64,000 nt of DNA, taken from NCBI GenBank assembly GCA_025362575.1, contig JANYIQ010000279.1, positions 1-64,000 of the forward strand, read 5' to 3'. Made by a program: the position numbers and the translations under genes. The stretch is from Bacteroidia bacterium (lineage in GTDB: Bacteria > Bacteroidota > Bacteroidia > B-17B0 > Aurantibacillaceae). The first letter of the stretch is position 1. The number at the start of each line of letters is the position of its first letter. Below the pieces are notes generated by a model, which searched no databases, was not told the DNA's origin, and worked only from the letters and a program-made list of their open reading frames with translations. Shown here in pieces: positions 11,038 through 20,545 of this stretch.

Positions 11038-11093
11038 TGTCGAAGGATAAAAAACCTGAATAGAGCCCGGCCCATGTTCAGGTGTTTTATTAT

Positions 11094-11435
11094 TTAGTTA
11101 GATTTTCTGTTTATTAATAAGAATTCATTAGCAACGATCTCGGTGATGTATTTTTTCACTCCGTCTTTATCTAAATAATCTCTGGTGTTGATCCTGCCAT
11201 CAATAACTACTTCAGTACCTTTTTGTAAAAGCTGCTCGGCTAACCCGGCTAATTTGCCCCACACAACTACATTATGCCATTGTGTTCCGGTTACCTTTTC
11301 ACCCTTTTTGTTCGTATAATACTCGTTGGTGGCTATCGCAAATTTTGCAAGTTTGTTCCCGCTCTCTAATGTTTTTACTTCCGGTGCCCCACCTAAATTG
11401 CCTATTAACTGTACGCGGTTCTTAATTGTCATCAT
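11094..11435 (-). CDS. ssb: single-stranded DNA-binding protein (copy 2, tandem paralog)
   Basis: MMTIKNRVQLIGNLGGAPEVKTLESGNKLAKFAIATNEYY; clearly paralogous to 10602..10952. Confidence 0.93.
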   Translation of the reverse strand: MMTIKNRVQLIGNLGGAPEVKTLESGNKLAKFAIATNEYYTNKKGEKVTGTQWHNVVVWGKLAGLAEQLLQKGTEVVIDGRINTRDYLDKDGVKKYITEIVANEFLLINRKSN

Positions 11436-11446
11436 AATTTTAGTTT

Positions 11447-11520
11447 TTAATTGTTTTACTTTTTTTTAATTTGTGTAGGAATGCATCCTACGGGTTTAAT
11501 TGTTTTACTTTTTTTAATTA
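11447..11520. repeat. GTAGGA-ATGCA-TCCTAC palindrome flanked by ~24-bp direct repeats
   Basis: TTTAATTGTTTTACTTTTTTTAAT-like sequence on both sides of TGTGTAGGAATGCATCCTACGGG. Confidence 0.75.
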
Positions 11521-11823
11521 TTATTTATTTTCTGTCATCTGTACTTTTCGTTGCAACGGATATTTCGATTTGACGAGGACAAAGGTATGGCAGGAAAAAA
11601 ACGGGATTCGTATTTTAAGTATTTGAATCCGGAATAAATCATTTGTAATCGTTTGTAGTCGGATAATGAAGTGATGCGAAATGGGCTATAACCCTTTAAT
11701 GACAATAGTTTTGGAGGAGGTTCCTGGCCTGGAAATTAAATTTTAAAGGAAGCCTGAAATTATCCATTTTTTTATTTTAAACGGGTAGAGGAGTTAAAAG
11801 AAGGGTAAAGAGGAGGCTGCTTT

Positions 11824-13209
11824 TTAAATTTTTATCCCGATAATGCAAACATCATCCACCTGTTCTAAATTACCTTTCCAGGCTTCAAATACAGTGTTGA
11901 GTTTTTGCTGCTGTTTATCCATAGGTTCTTTCGAGATCGATAAAAGCAATTCGTTCAATTGTTTATACTTGAATTTTTTCCCCTTCGGTCCGCCAAACTG
12001 ATCAGCATAACCATCGGTATACAAATACAGCATATCACCGGGCTTGGTTTCAATGCTATGAAGCGTGAAGGAATTTAAATGCTCTCCTTTTCCAACAGGC
12101 ATTTTGTCTTTTGCTAATTCTATGATCCTGTTATCGCGTATTAAGATCGGGTGATTATTTGCTCCCGCGTAGGTAATAGTTGAGAGTTGAGAGTTGAGAG
12201 TTGAGAGATGGGAGTTTTGAGTAGAGTCTTGCCCTTTCTCCGAACTCTTATCTCTAAACTCTAAACTCATCAATATAGCATCCATCCCATCTTTACCGCC
12301 ATCTTTCGAAATGCTGTCAATTAAACGATTCCGCACATGATTTAAAACCTTATGAGGTTCATAAATATCTTTTTCGTTAATGGCCTCACTTAAAAAACCA
12401 ATGTTGAGCAAACTCATGAAAGCGCCTGGCACGCCATGGCCTGTACTATCACAGACCGCCAGATAAAACTTATTTTCCCGTTCAGTAGCCCAGTAAAAAT
12501 CGCCACTTACAATGTCTTTAGGTTTAAACAGAACAAAATGGCCGGGTAAATATTTGCTTAAGAACTGATCGTGTGCAAGAAGGGTATACTGAATACGTTT
12601 AGCGTAGTTAATACTGTCGGTAATTTCTTTATTCTTCTCTGTTAATTTTTCGCGACTGTCACTTAACTCTGTTTTAAAAATAAATACAACAGAAACGGTG
12701 GCCATAAAAACCGTGAACAGATTCAACAGATAAATGCCCATTGCAAATGGAATTACATAAGTCGGCGGAAACAATACATTCCCGGCAATGGATAAGATCA
12801 GGCAAAGCATGGAAATAGCTGTAAAGACTAAAGCACTTTTTACTTTCGGAAAAATGATCATTGGTGGTACTGAAATCACAAGAAAGCCAAGATAAAATCC
12901 TGTATCCTTACCGGTCATAACCGACACTGATCCAAAAAAGACAGACGCCATAACTGAAATAAAATACCGCCCTGTGTTTAGTCCAAACATTTTTATTAAA
13001 AATGGAGGCAAACTAAACACAAGTACTCCTAGTGCGAAAGCAACAACCAGATCATAGTAGCCGGTCATCAAAAAAAGTAAAATATAGGTAAGGCAAATAG
13101 GCACACCCAGAACGCTGATGCCATTAACTAGTTTGATCTGCTCTTTAATGTCGGCGGGTGTTTCAGCTTTAATACCGTAATGCGTTATGTTAAGAAACAG
13201 CTTCTTCAA
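11824..13209 (-). CDS. SpoIIE/PP2C-type serine phosphatase with N-terminal membrane domain
   Basis: Several TM segments, linker EITDSINYAKRIQYTLL, phosphatase motifs FVLFKPKDIVSGDFYW, CDSTGHGVPGAFMSL, GMDAILMSLEF, LYTDGYADQFGG. Confidence 0.93.
   Translation of the reverse strand: MKKLFLNITHYGIKAETPADIKEQIKLVNGISVLGVPICLTYILLFLMTGYYDLVVAFALGVLVFSLPPFLIKMFGLNTGRYFISVMASVFFGSVSVMTGKDTGFYLGFLVISVPPMIIFPKVKSALVFTAISMLCLILSIAGNVLFPPTYVIPFAMGIYLLNLFTVFMATVSVVFIFKTELSDSREKLTEKNKEITDSINYAKRIQYTLLAHDQFLSKYLPGHFVLFKPKDIVSGDFYWATERENKFYLAVCDSTGHGVPGAFMSLLNIGFLSEAINEKDIYEPHKVLNHVRNRLIDSISKDGGKDGMDAILMSLEFRDKSSEKGQDSTQNSHLSTLNSQLSTITYAGANNHPILIRDNRIIELAKDKMPVGKGEHLNSFTLHSIETKPGDMLYLYTDGYADQFGGPKGKKFKYKQLNELLLSISKEPMDKQQQKLNTVFEAWKGNLEQVDDVCIIGIKI
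12179..12275. repeat. degenerate GAGAGTT-type tandem repeat inside the phosphatase CDS
   Basis: tgagagttgagagttgagagttgagagatgggagttttgag...cgaactcttatctctaaactctaaactc; encodes DSTQNSHLSTLNSQLST in frame. Confidence 0.8.
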
Positions 13210-13272
13210 TTTGGCGTTGTATAGTTAGTTTGATAAATATAGTAAAAAAGAAAATAGGCTTATTTGTAAATA

Positions 13273-13310
13273 ACTACAATTTGTAGTATCTTTATGCTAT
13301 AATTTGTAGT
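13273..13310. promoter_or_regulatory. putative operator of the adjacent XRE/S24 regulator
   Basis: 15-bp perfect palindrome ACTACAATTTGTAGT (13273-13287) plus a second AATTTGTAGT half-site directly before the ATG. Confidence 0.55.
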
Positions 13311-13313
13311 AAT

Positions 13314-14102
13314 ATGAGTAAGATAATTAATAAGATCGCCAACAACATCCGCTTCCTAAGGCAGCTGAGGGGCTTATCACAAGAGGAAATGGCCGATGAA
13401 CTTGAAATTACACGTTCGCGAATTGGCGGCTACGAAGAAGGTCGTAATGAGCCACCCATTGATCTGTTAATCCGCTTATCTGAATATTTTCATATTGCCA
13501 TTGATGCCCTTATAAAAGGCGATCTTAAAAAAACAAATCCTGATGCTTTGATGAAGATCGGGAAGAACCGAATTTTATTTCCGGTAATCATAGACAGCGA
13601 AGGCGATGACATGATCGAGTTAATTCCGGTTAAAGCATCTGCAGGTTATTTAAGAGGCTATTCTGATCCTGAATACATGGAGAAGTTACCGCGCATGAAA
13701 CTTCCATTCTTACCGGTTGGTAAACACAGAGCTTTCCCTATTAAAGGAGATTCAATGCCTCCTATAAAAGAAGGATCTTTTGTTATTGGAAAGTATCTGG
13801 AACGTATTGAAGATATAAAACCCGGACATACTTACGTTGTGGTTACAAAAGACGATGGTTTAAGTTACAAACGCATCATGAACTTCAATAAAAAAGAAGG
13901 TAGTGTAGAGCTGCACTCCGATAATAAAATGTATGCGCCTTACAAGGTTAAATTTGAAGAGATCCTAGAATTATGGGAATATACCTGCAGCATTAACATT
14001 GGCGATTACAAAGATGATGAACTTAACCTAGACAGCATTATGAATATGCTTAAAGGTTTGAAAATTGAAATTGAGCATATCAAAAAGAACAAGCCAAATT
14101 AA
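13314..14102 (+). CDS. XRE-family HTH regulator with S24/LexA-like C-terminal domain
   Basis: IRFLRQLRGLSQEEMADELEITRSRIGGYEEGRNEPP HTH; FPIKGDSMPPIKEGSFVIGKYLERIEDIKPGHTYVVVTKDDGLSYKRI S24-like. Confidence 0.9.
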   Translation: MSKIINKIANNIRFLRQLRGLSQEEMADELEITRSRIGGYEEGRNEPPIDLLIRLSEYFHIAIDALIKGDLKKTNPDALMKIGKNRILFPVIIDSEGDDMIELIPVKASAGYLRGYSDPEYMEKLPRMKLPFLPVGKHRAFPIKGDSMPPIKEGSFVIGKYLERIEDIKPGHTYVVVTKDDGLSYKRIMNFNKKEGSVELHSDNKMYAPYKVKFEEILELWEYTCSINIGDYKDDELNLDSIMNMLKGLKIEIEHIKKNKPN

Positions 14103-14317
14103 CGGGCCACCCTGTACCTTTTTTGTCCGGGATAATGGCAGTTTAATGCACCAAAAGGGCTTTCAAAAGATAGTTATTTATATAAATTACTGATATTTAG
14201 TTATTTAAGCCTGCATGTTAAATTTCTCAGCGGGTATCCGGCCCTGTTTCATTATTAAAATATCAATGCTATATTTATGTGGACCTAAAAACTGATTCCA
14301 TTTAGGCTCATATTAAG

Positions 14318-14698
14318 ATGAAGCAATTCGAAACATCCGTCTTTCTAATGTATGTATACGACGATACTTTTATCGAATTCGTCGCAAAAAAAGACGCCTT
14401 GTTGGATGCGGATGATTTTTGGGAATCAAAGAAAATGATCTTGGAACATCAACCCGGTAAAAAATTTTACGCCTTGGTAAACGGCAAGGATTTCTTTAAT
14501 GTTACCAAAGAAGCAAGAGAAATAGCGGCGAGCAAAGAGTTTTCTGACCACTTAGAAGCAGTTGCCTTATGCAGTAATAATTTTGCCCTGAAAATATTCG
14601 GAAATCTTTACATAAAGATAAATAAACCTAACACCCTAACGCAATTTTTTGATGATCGCCAAAAAGCTGAGGACTGGTTAAGAAGCCAAATGAAATAA
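14318..14698 (+). CDS. hypothetical STAS/SpoIIAA-like small protein (paralog 1)
   Basis: IFGNLYIKINKPNTLTQFFDDRQKAEDWLRSQ, a C-terminal motif shared with 14702..15115 and 60014..60469. Confidence 0.6.
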   Translation: MKQFETSVFLMYVYDDTFIEFVAKKDALLDADDFWESKKMILEHQPGKKFYALVNGKDFFNVTKEAREIAASKEFSDHLEAVALCSNNFALKIFGNLYIKINKPNTLTQFFDDRQKAEDWLRSQMK

Positions 14699-14701
14699 GT
14701 T

Positions 14702-15115
14702 ATGAATTTGCCACCCAATAATAATAATGATTTTTTAAGGTCAATAGATCTGAAGCATTCTATGGTTCATTTACGAAGCGATGGAATTGTTCAGATCAAC
14801 ATGGGTGACAATATGGAAATTGACGAGAAAGTTTCGCAGGAAATGGTAGATGCCATTGGTAAACTCAGCGAAGGAAAAAAAGTTTTAGTGCTTGGTATTG
14901 CAGGAACAAATGCAACGGCAACTTCCGAGGGACGTGCACACTCAGCGTCTGAATCAGGAACCGTATTTACTTTAGCAGATGCATTTGTGATCAATTCACT
15001 CCCCCAAAAGATCATCGGAAATTTTTATCTGAATTTTCATAAACCAATTGTACCTACCAAGGTGTTCGACGATGTTGAAAAAGCAATTAAGTGGTTAAAA
15101 AGCCATCAGCTTTGA
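14702..15115 (+). CDS. hypothetical STAS/SpoIIAA-like small protein (paralog 2)
   Basis: IIGNFYLNFHKPIVPTKVFDDVEKAIKWLKSH; same architecture as its neighbour. Confidence 0.6.
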   Translation: MNLPPNNNNDFLRSIDLKHSMVHLRSDGIVQINMGDNMEIDEKVSQEMVDAIGKLSEGKKVLVLGIAGTNATATSEGRAHSASESGTVFTLADAFVINSLPQKIIGNFYLNFHKPIVPTKVFDDVEKAIKWLKSHQL

Positions 15116-15178
15116 ATTTAACCTGTAGGATTGAAAAAATCCAACGACTTGTACCTTTATTTTGTAACTTAGTTCATC

Positions 15179-16114
15179 ATGCCAAAACACATTTTCATAA
15201 TGGTTTGTTTTTTTATGAGCATTAGTTTAAATGCGCAACATCCGTATTATGGTTCTTTAAATCAGCAATTACTTAGCACCAACCCTGCTTTTGCAGGAAG
15301 CAACAAACAATTGCGCGTGCAAACCATTGGTGGAACTTTAGATTTTCAGAAATACGGTTATTATAAAACAGGATATTATTTTGGAGCAGATGGTTTGGCA
15401 GGAAAACATTCAGGCCTTGGACTTTCGGCTCACTACGAACAAAACGGACCGGCGTATTCTAATACACAAGTAGATCTGAGTTACGCTTATCACATTAATA
15501 TTGGTGAGAAAACAAAATTAGTTCCGGCATTTCAGGTTTCTTTTTTTCAAGTAGCAATGAATGCCAATTATGTTAATTATAATGAAATATGGGGAAATGC
15601 AATAATAGAATTTCCTTATGTTCCTCCAAGTGGAATTCTTAGAAGAAACAACCTCGATTTTTCGGGCGGCTTAATGTTTTACAGAGAAAGATTTTTCGCG
15701 GGAGCAAGTGTTTTAAGTTTTAATCAACCTGACGAAGGATTATTAGGAGTTTCGAAACGTCCGTTAACCCAGGTGTATCAGCTTGGCTATCGTATGCCGG
15801 TAAACCCTTTGAGCAGTTTGGATTTTTATGCATTCTTTAAAACCCAAAAAACCCGTGAAACATTTTTGCAATACGGATTGTATTATAACATCAAATTTAT
15901 TTCTTTTCATTTAGCCAATCGCCTCAATGATATTTCAAATACAAACGCAGTAGTAATGGGATTGAATTTTAATTATTCAGGGTTTAAGATAGGATATAAT
16001 TGCAACTGGAATTATTCAAAACACTCCGGTAATTATTTCTTTAATGAAGTTTATCTTTCCATGAACTTTGGCGCCAAAAAAACCGACGATCCGGGAGTGA
16101 AATTGTATTATTAG
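15179..16114 (+). CDS. PorP/SprF family type IX secretion system outer membrane protein
   Basis: Signal peptide; QHPYYGSLNQQLLSTNPAFAGSNKQLRVQ; beta-barrel C-terminus. Confidence 0.9.
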   Translation: MPKHIFIMVCFFMSISLNAQHPYYGSLNQQLLSTNPAFAGSNKQLRVQTIGGTLDFQKYGYYKTGYYFGADGLAGKHSGLGLSAHYEQNGPAYSNTQVDLSYAYHINIGEKTKLVPAFQVSFFQVAMNANYVNYNEIWGNAIIEFPYVPPSGILRRNNLDFSGGLMFYRERFFAGASVLSFNQPDEGLLGVSKRPLTQVYQLGYRMPVNPLSSLDFYAFFKTQKTRETFLQYGLYYNIKFISFHLANRLNDISNTNAVVMGLNFNYSGFKIGYNCNWNYSKHSGNYFFNEVYLSMNFGAKKTDDPGVKLYY

Positions 16115-16127
16115 TATATGTTCTTAA

Positions 16128-16250
16128 AAATTTCACGCAGATGATCGCAGATGAATGCGCAGATTTCCGCAGAATAGAGACAAAACATATTAGCTGAGAA
16201 AGTCTATCCGCGAAGACCCGCCAGATCGGTCAAATCAGCGTTCCATTAAC
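16128..16250. repeat. degenerate CGCAGAT-unit interspersed repeat
   Basis: cacgcagatgatcgcagatgaatgcgcagatttccgcagaa...atccgcgaagacccgccagatcggtcaaatcagcg. Confidence 0.65.
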
Positions 16251-16251
16251 T

Positions 16252-16680
16252 TTAACGCTTCGTTTTTTTATTTGGATCACAGTTCTTGCAATCCGGATAG
16301 ATGAGTACCCCGCATTTATCAGGCAAACTCTGAATATGACCTTCTTCATCCTGTGCAACAATTTTTTTGAAGCAAAGACTTGTCGCTCTTTTCCGGTTCT
16401 TTAAATACTTAACCGTTTTTTCGGGAATTACATTTCCAACTATCGAAGTTTCAAAATGACCTTCCGTATCCTGAAAAGTAATATCAAAACTTTTTACAAC
16501 CTCCTGATACGGATTGCCATATTTATCGAGTGCAATAACTTTGTAATTGGTCTCATCAAACTCAGCTTTAAAATAAGTGTCTTCTTTTTTGATCTTTATT
16601 TTTTCTACTTCCTGCGAAAAAGAGATAAAAGATGAAAGACACAAAATAAAAGATGCTGATATTTTAAAGAGAAATTTCAT
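16252..16680 (-). CDS. secreted hypothetical protein
   Basis: MKFLFKISASFILCLSSFISFSQ signal peptide; the upstream ORF extension runs through a repeat and is discarded. Confidence 0.7.
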   Translation of the reverse strand: MKFLFKISASFILCLSSFISFSQEVEKIKIKKEDTYFKAEFDETNYKVIALDKYGNPYQEVVKSFDITFQDTEGHFETSIVGNVIPEKTVKYLKNRKRATSLCFKKIVAQDEEGHIQSLPDKCGVLIYPDCKNCDPNKKTKR

Positions 16681-16799
16681 TATTCCAAAATTAAGGAAAT
16701 AACGGAGTTTGGATAAGAAGGTAACAAGAACATTTGAAGAAGGGATTGTTGATAGCTTACTTAGTAATAGCTTCACAGAAGTATACAAATTTGATCGCA

Positions 16800-16894
16800 G
16801 AGTTTGCGTTAGGGATTGAGCCATTGTTTGAGCTCTTTTTGTCCCGAAGGGCAAAAAAGCGAGTGGCGAAAGCCCGGCCCGAAGGGCAACGCCC
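16800..16894 (-). repeat. dispersed GGGCGT...GGCTCAATC element, copy B (minus strand)
   Basis: Reverse complement GGGCGTTGCCCTTCGGGCCGGGCTTTCGCCACTCGCTTTTTTGCCCTTCGGGACAAAAAGAGCTCAAACAATGGCTCAATCCCTAACG aligns with 33964..34122. Confidence 0.85.
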
Positions 16895-16907
16895 AAAACT
16901 TAAACTT

Positions 16908-18554
<1,647 letters not shown>

Positions 18555-18599
18555 TTATTAAGGCCGTAAATATAGGAAATTAAGAGGAGGAGTGCAAGG

Positions 18600-18660
18600 G
18601 ACTTAGAATACAGTCTATAGTTGGCAGCAGCAGTATGCGGTAGGCAGTTTTGTGGTAGCA
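18600..18660. repeat. degenerate GGCAGT-unit repeat
   Basis: acagtctatagttggcagcagcagtatgcggtaggcagttttgtgg. Confidence 0.5.
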
Positions 18661-18713
18661 GGAAATATGATTATTATAAAATAATAGTATCTTCGATTTC
18701 TTAAATTAAAGGA

Positions 18714-19544
18714 ATGAAAAAAGTACTGATATTTCTGTGTATTTCGCAATTCGCAATAGCTCAAATTGTGATTAAAGGAAAAGTGATCGATAAAAGCAAC
18801 AATGAACCTGTTTCTTTTGCCAGCATTGGGGTTAAAGGCAGATCGTTCGGAACTGTTTGTGACGAGAATGGCAATTTTGAATTAAAAGTAGGAACTGTGA
18901 TAGATAGCGATTCACTAAAAATTTCAGCTATCGGTTATTTAACAAAAGCCATTGTGATGGCCAGCGCCAAAAACCTGAATAACGAAAAAATAAGCTTAAA
19001 TCCGGCCTCCATTCAATTAAGCGAAGTAAAAGTGAAGCCTCAAAAAACGGTTCAAAAGGTTTTAGGAAATAAGAACTATAATGAGAATGTTTGCATGTCG
19101 TTTCAAGGCCCTGAGGGAAGCTGGAAAGGCGCTGAGGTGTCGATCAAGGCAAACAATAAAAGGAACCGACTGGTGTTTTTAGAAGATTTTAATTTTTACA
19201 TCGTAAAAAATCTTTATAAAGATTCACTCACTTTCAGATTGAATCTTTACAAGGAAGATAAGAACGGAATGCCGGGAGAAAATTTGTTAAGGAAACCAAT
19301 TGTTTTCAGAACAAAAATAAAAGAAGGGGTGTTGACCGTAAATCTGAAAAACTATTTCATTAATACCGACGGTGATTTTTTTATTAGTTTGGAATGTTTG
19401 GAAGAAAAAATTGACAAGGAAATATTTTGTTTCTCAGGTGCACTGGCAGGACCATCTTATGTGAAGATGTCGACCTTTGCCGACTGGCAAAAAATTCCGT
19501 TTGGAGGGGTTGATCTTAATGTAACCGTATCTTACCAAAAATAA
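18714..19544 (+). CDS. carboxypeptidase-regulatory-like domain protein (tandem paralog 1)
   Basis: Signal peptide; IKGKVIDKSNNEPVSFASIGVKGRSFGTVCDENGNFEL; paralogous to 19548..20381. Confidence 0.8.
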   Translation: MKKVLIFLCISQFAIAQIVIKGKVIDKSNNEPVSFASIGVKGRSFGTVCDENGNFELKVGTVIDSDSLKISAIGYLTKAIVMASAKNLNNEKISLNPASIQLSEVKVKPQKTVQKVLGNKNYNENVCMSFQGPEGSWKGAEVSIKANNKRNRLVFLEDFNFYIVKNLYKDSLTFRLNLYKEDKNGMPGENLLRKPIVFRTKIKEGVLTVNLKNYFINTDGDFFISLECLEEKIDKEIFCFSGALAGPSYVKMSTFADWQKIPFGGVDLNVTVSYQK

Positions 19545-19547
19545 AAG

Positions 19548-20381
19548 GTGCTGAGGTGGTTCACATATTTTGTACTGCTTTATAATCTGTCGTTCGGACA
19601 AAATATAATAAACGGAATTATTAAGGATGCAAATAACTCGCAACCTATTCCTTATGCTTCCATTGGTGTTGTTGGTAAACATTTTGGTACGCTTTGCGAT
19701 CAGAATGGAAACTTCGAATTAAGCATTCCTTTTTTTACAGATGAAGATACACTTAAACTTTCAGCTGTAGGTTATGAAAATCTATCAATAACAAAAGCAG
19801 GAGTGAGAAGCATTAAAGGAAAAACACTTTTATTGAAACCTTTGGTTTACGATCTTACGGAAGTGAAAGTAAAACCTCAAAAAGTGTACAATAAAATTTT
19901 AGGAACAAGCGATTATTCTAAAAAGAACTGCACGGCTTTTATTGGTGAAAATGATAACTGGAAAGGGGAACAGGCCGCCATACAGGCCAATAATAAGAAG
20001 GGAACTACAGTTTACATTGAAGGCTTTAATTTTTACATTATAAATAATGCTTATATAGATTCTTTAAAATTTAGGGTAATGTTTTATGAAGTTGGAGCGA
20101 AAGGATATCCGAGCAAGACCTTTTTAAAGAAACCGATCATTTTTAAAACCAATGTAAAGCAGGGGGAGGTACATGTTGATCTGAAAGATTATTTTATCAG
20201 TACTTCCGATGATTTTTTTATCAGTTTAGAATGTTTGGAGGATACAATGGAGCCTGGAAAATTCTGTTATGCAGGTTCCGTAAAAGTTCCTTCGTTTTAC
20301 AAAACCTCTGCTTTTGGCCGTTGGGGAAGGGTTAGAGGTGGCGGCGGCGATTTTAATGTGAATGTTTCTTACGTTAAGTAG
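19548..20381 (+). CDS. carboxypeptidase-regulatory-like domain protein (tandem paralog 2)
   Basis: INGIIKDANNSQPIPYASIGVVGKHFGTLCDQNGNFEL; near-parallel to its neighbour over full length; GTG start. Confidence 0.8.
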   Translation: MLRWFTYFVLLYNLSFGQNIINGIIKDANNSQPIPYASIGVVGKHFGTLCDQNGNFELSIPFFTDEDTLKLSAVGYENLSITKAGVRSIKGKTLLLKPLVYDLTEVKVKPQKVYNKILGTSDYSKKNCTAFIGENDNWKGEQAAIQANNKKGTTVYIEGFNFYIINNAYIDSLKFRVMFYEVGAKGYPSKTFLKKPIIFKTNVKQGEVHVDLKDYFISTSDDFFISLECLEDTMEPGKFCYAGSVKVPSFYKTSAFGRWGRVRGGGGDFNVNVSYVK

Positions 20382-20411
20382 TGGTCAGTTGAAGAGTCAA
20401 AATGTCGATTT

Positions 20412-20483
20412 CGTCATTGCGAGGAGGAACGACGAAGCAATCTCATCGCAGAACAGATTGCCGCGCTATCGCTCACAATGACG
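20412..20483. repeat. inverted-repeat element CGTCATTGCGAG...CTCACAATGACG
   Basis: 72 bp; outer arms CGTCATTGCGAG/CTCACAATGACG, inner arms GCAATCT/AGATTGC. Confidence 0.85.
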
Positions 20484-20513
20484 GCTCTATGTCAGTTCGA
20501 GCGTGTCATCCTG

Positions 20514-20529
20514 TCCCGACGTGTCGGGA
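20514..20529. repeat. palindromic module TCCCGACGTGTCGGGA (copy 2) inside TGTCATCCTG...TGCCGAAGGA
   Basis: 7-bp stem TCCCGAC/GTCGGGA; same flanks as the 11022 copy. Confidence 0.85.
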
Positions 20530-20545
20530 TGCCGAAGGACGAGAA

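Noticed and set aside
14702-15115. STAS-like proteins as recognised anti-sigma antagonists
   Set aside because: Only the C-terminal pattern is suggestive; no clear phospho-Ser motif could be identified by eye, so this is kept as a hypothesis rather than an annotation.
16681-16896. N-terminal extension of the 16252..16896 ORF (MGVALRAGLSPLAFLPFGTKRAQ...)
   Set aside because: The extension is translated repeat element B; the signal-peptide start at 16680 is far more plausible.
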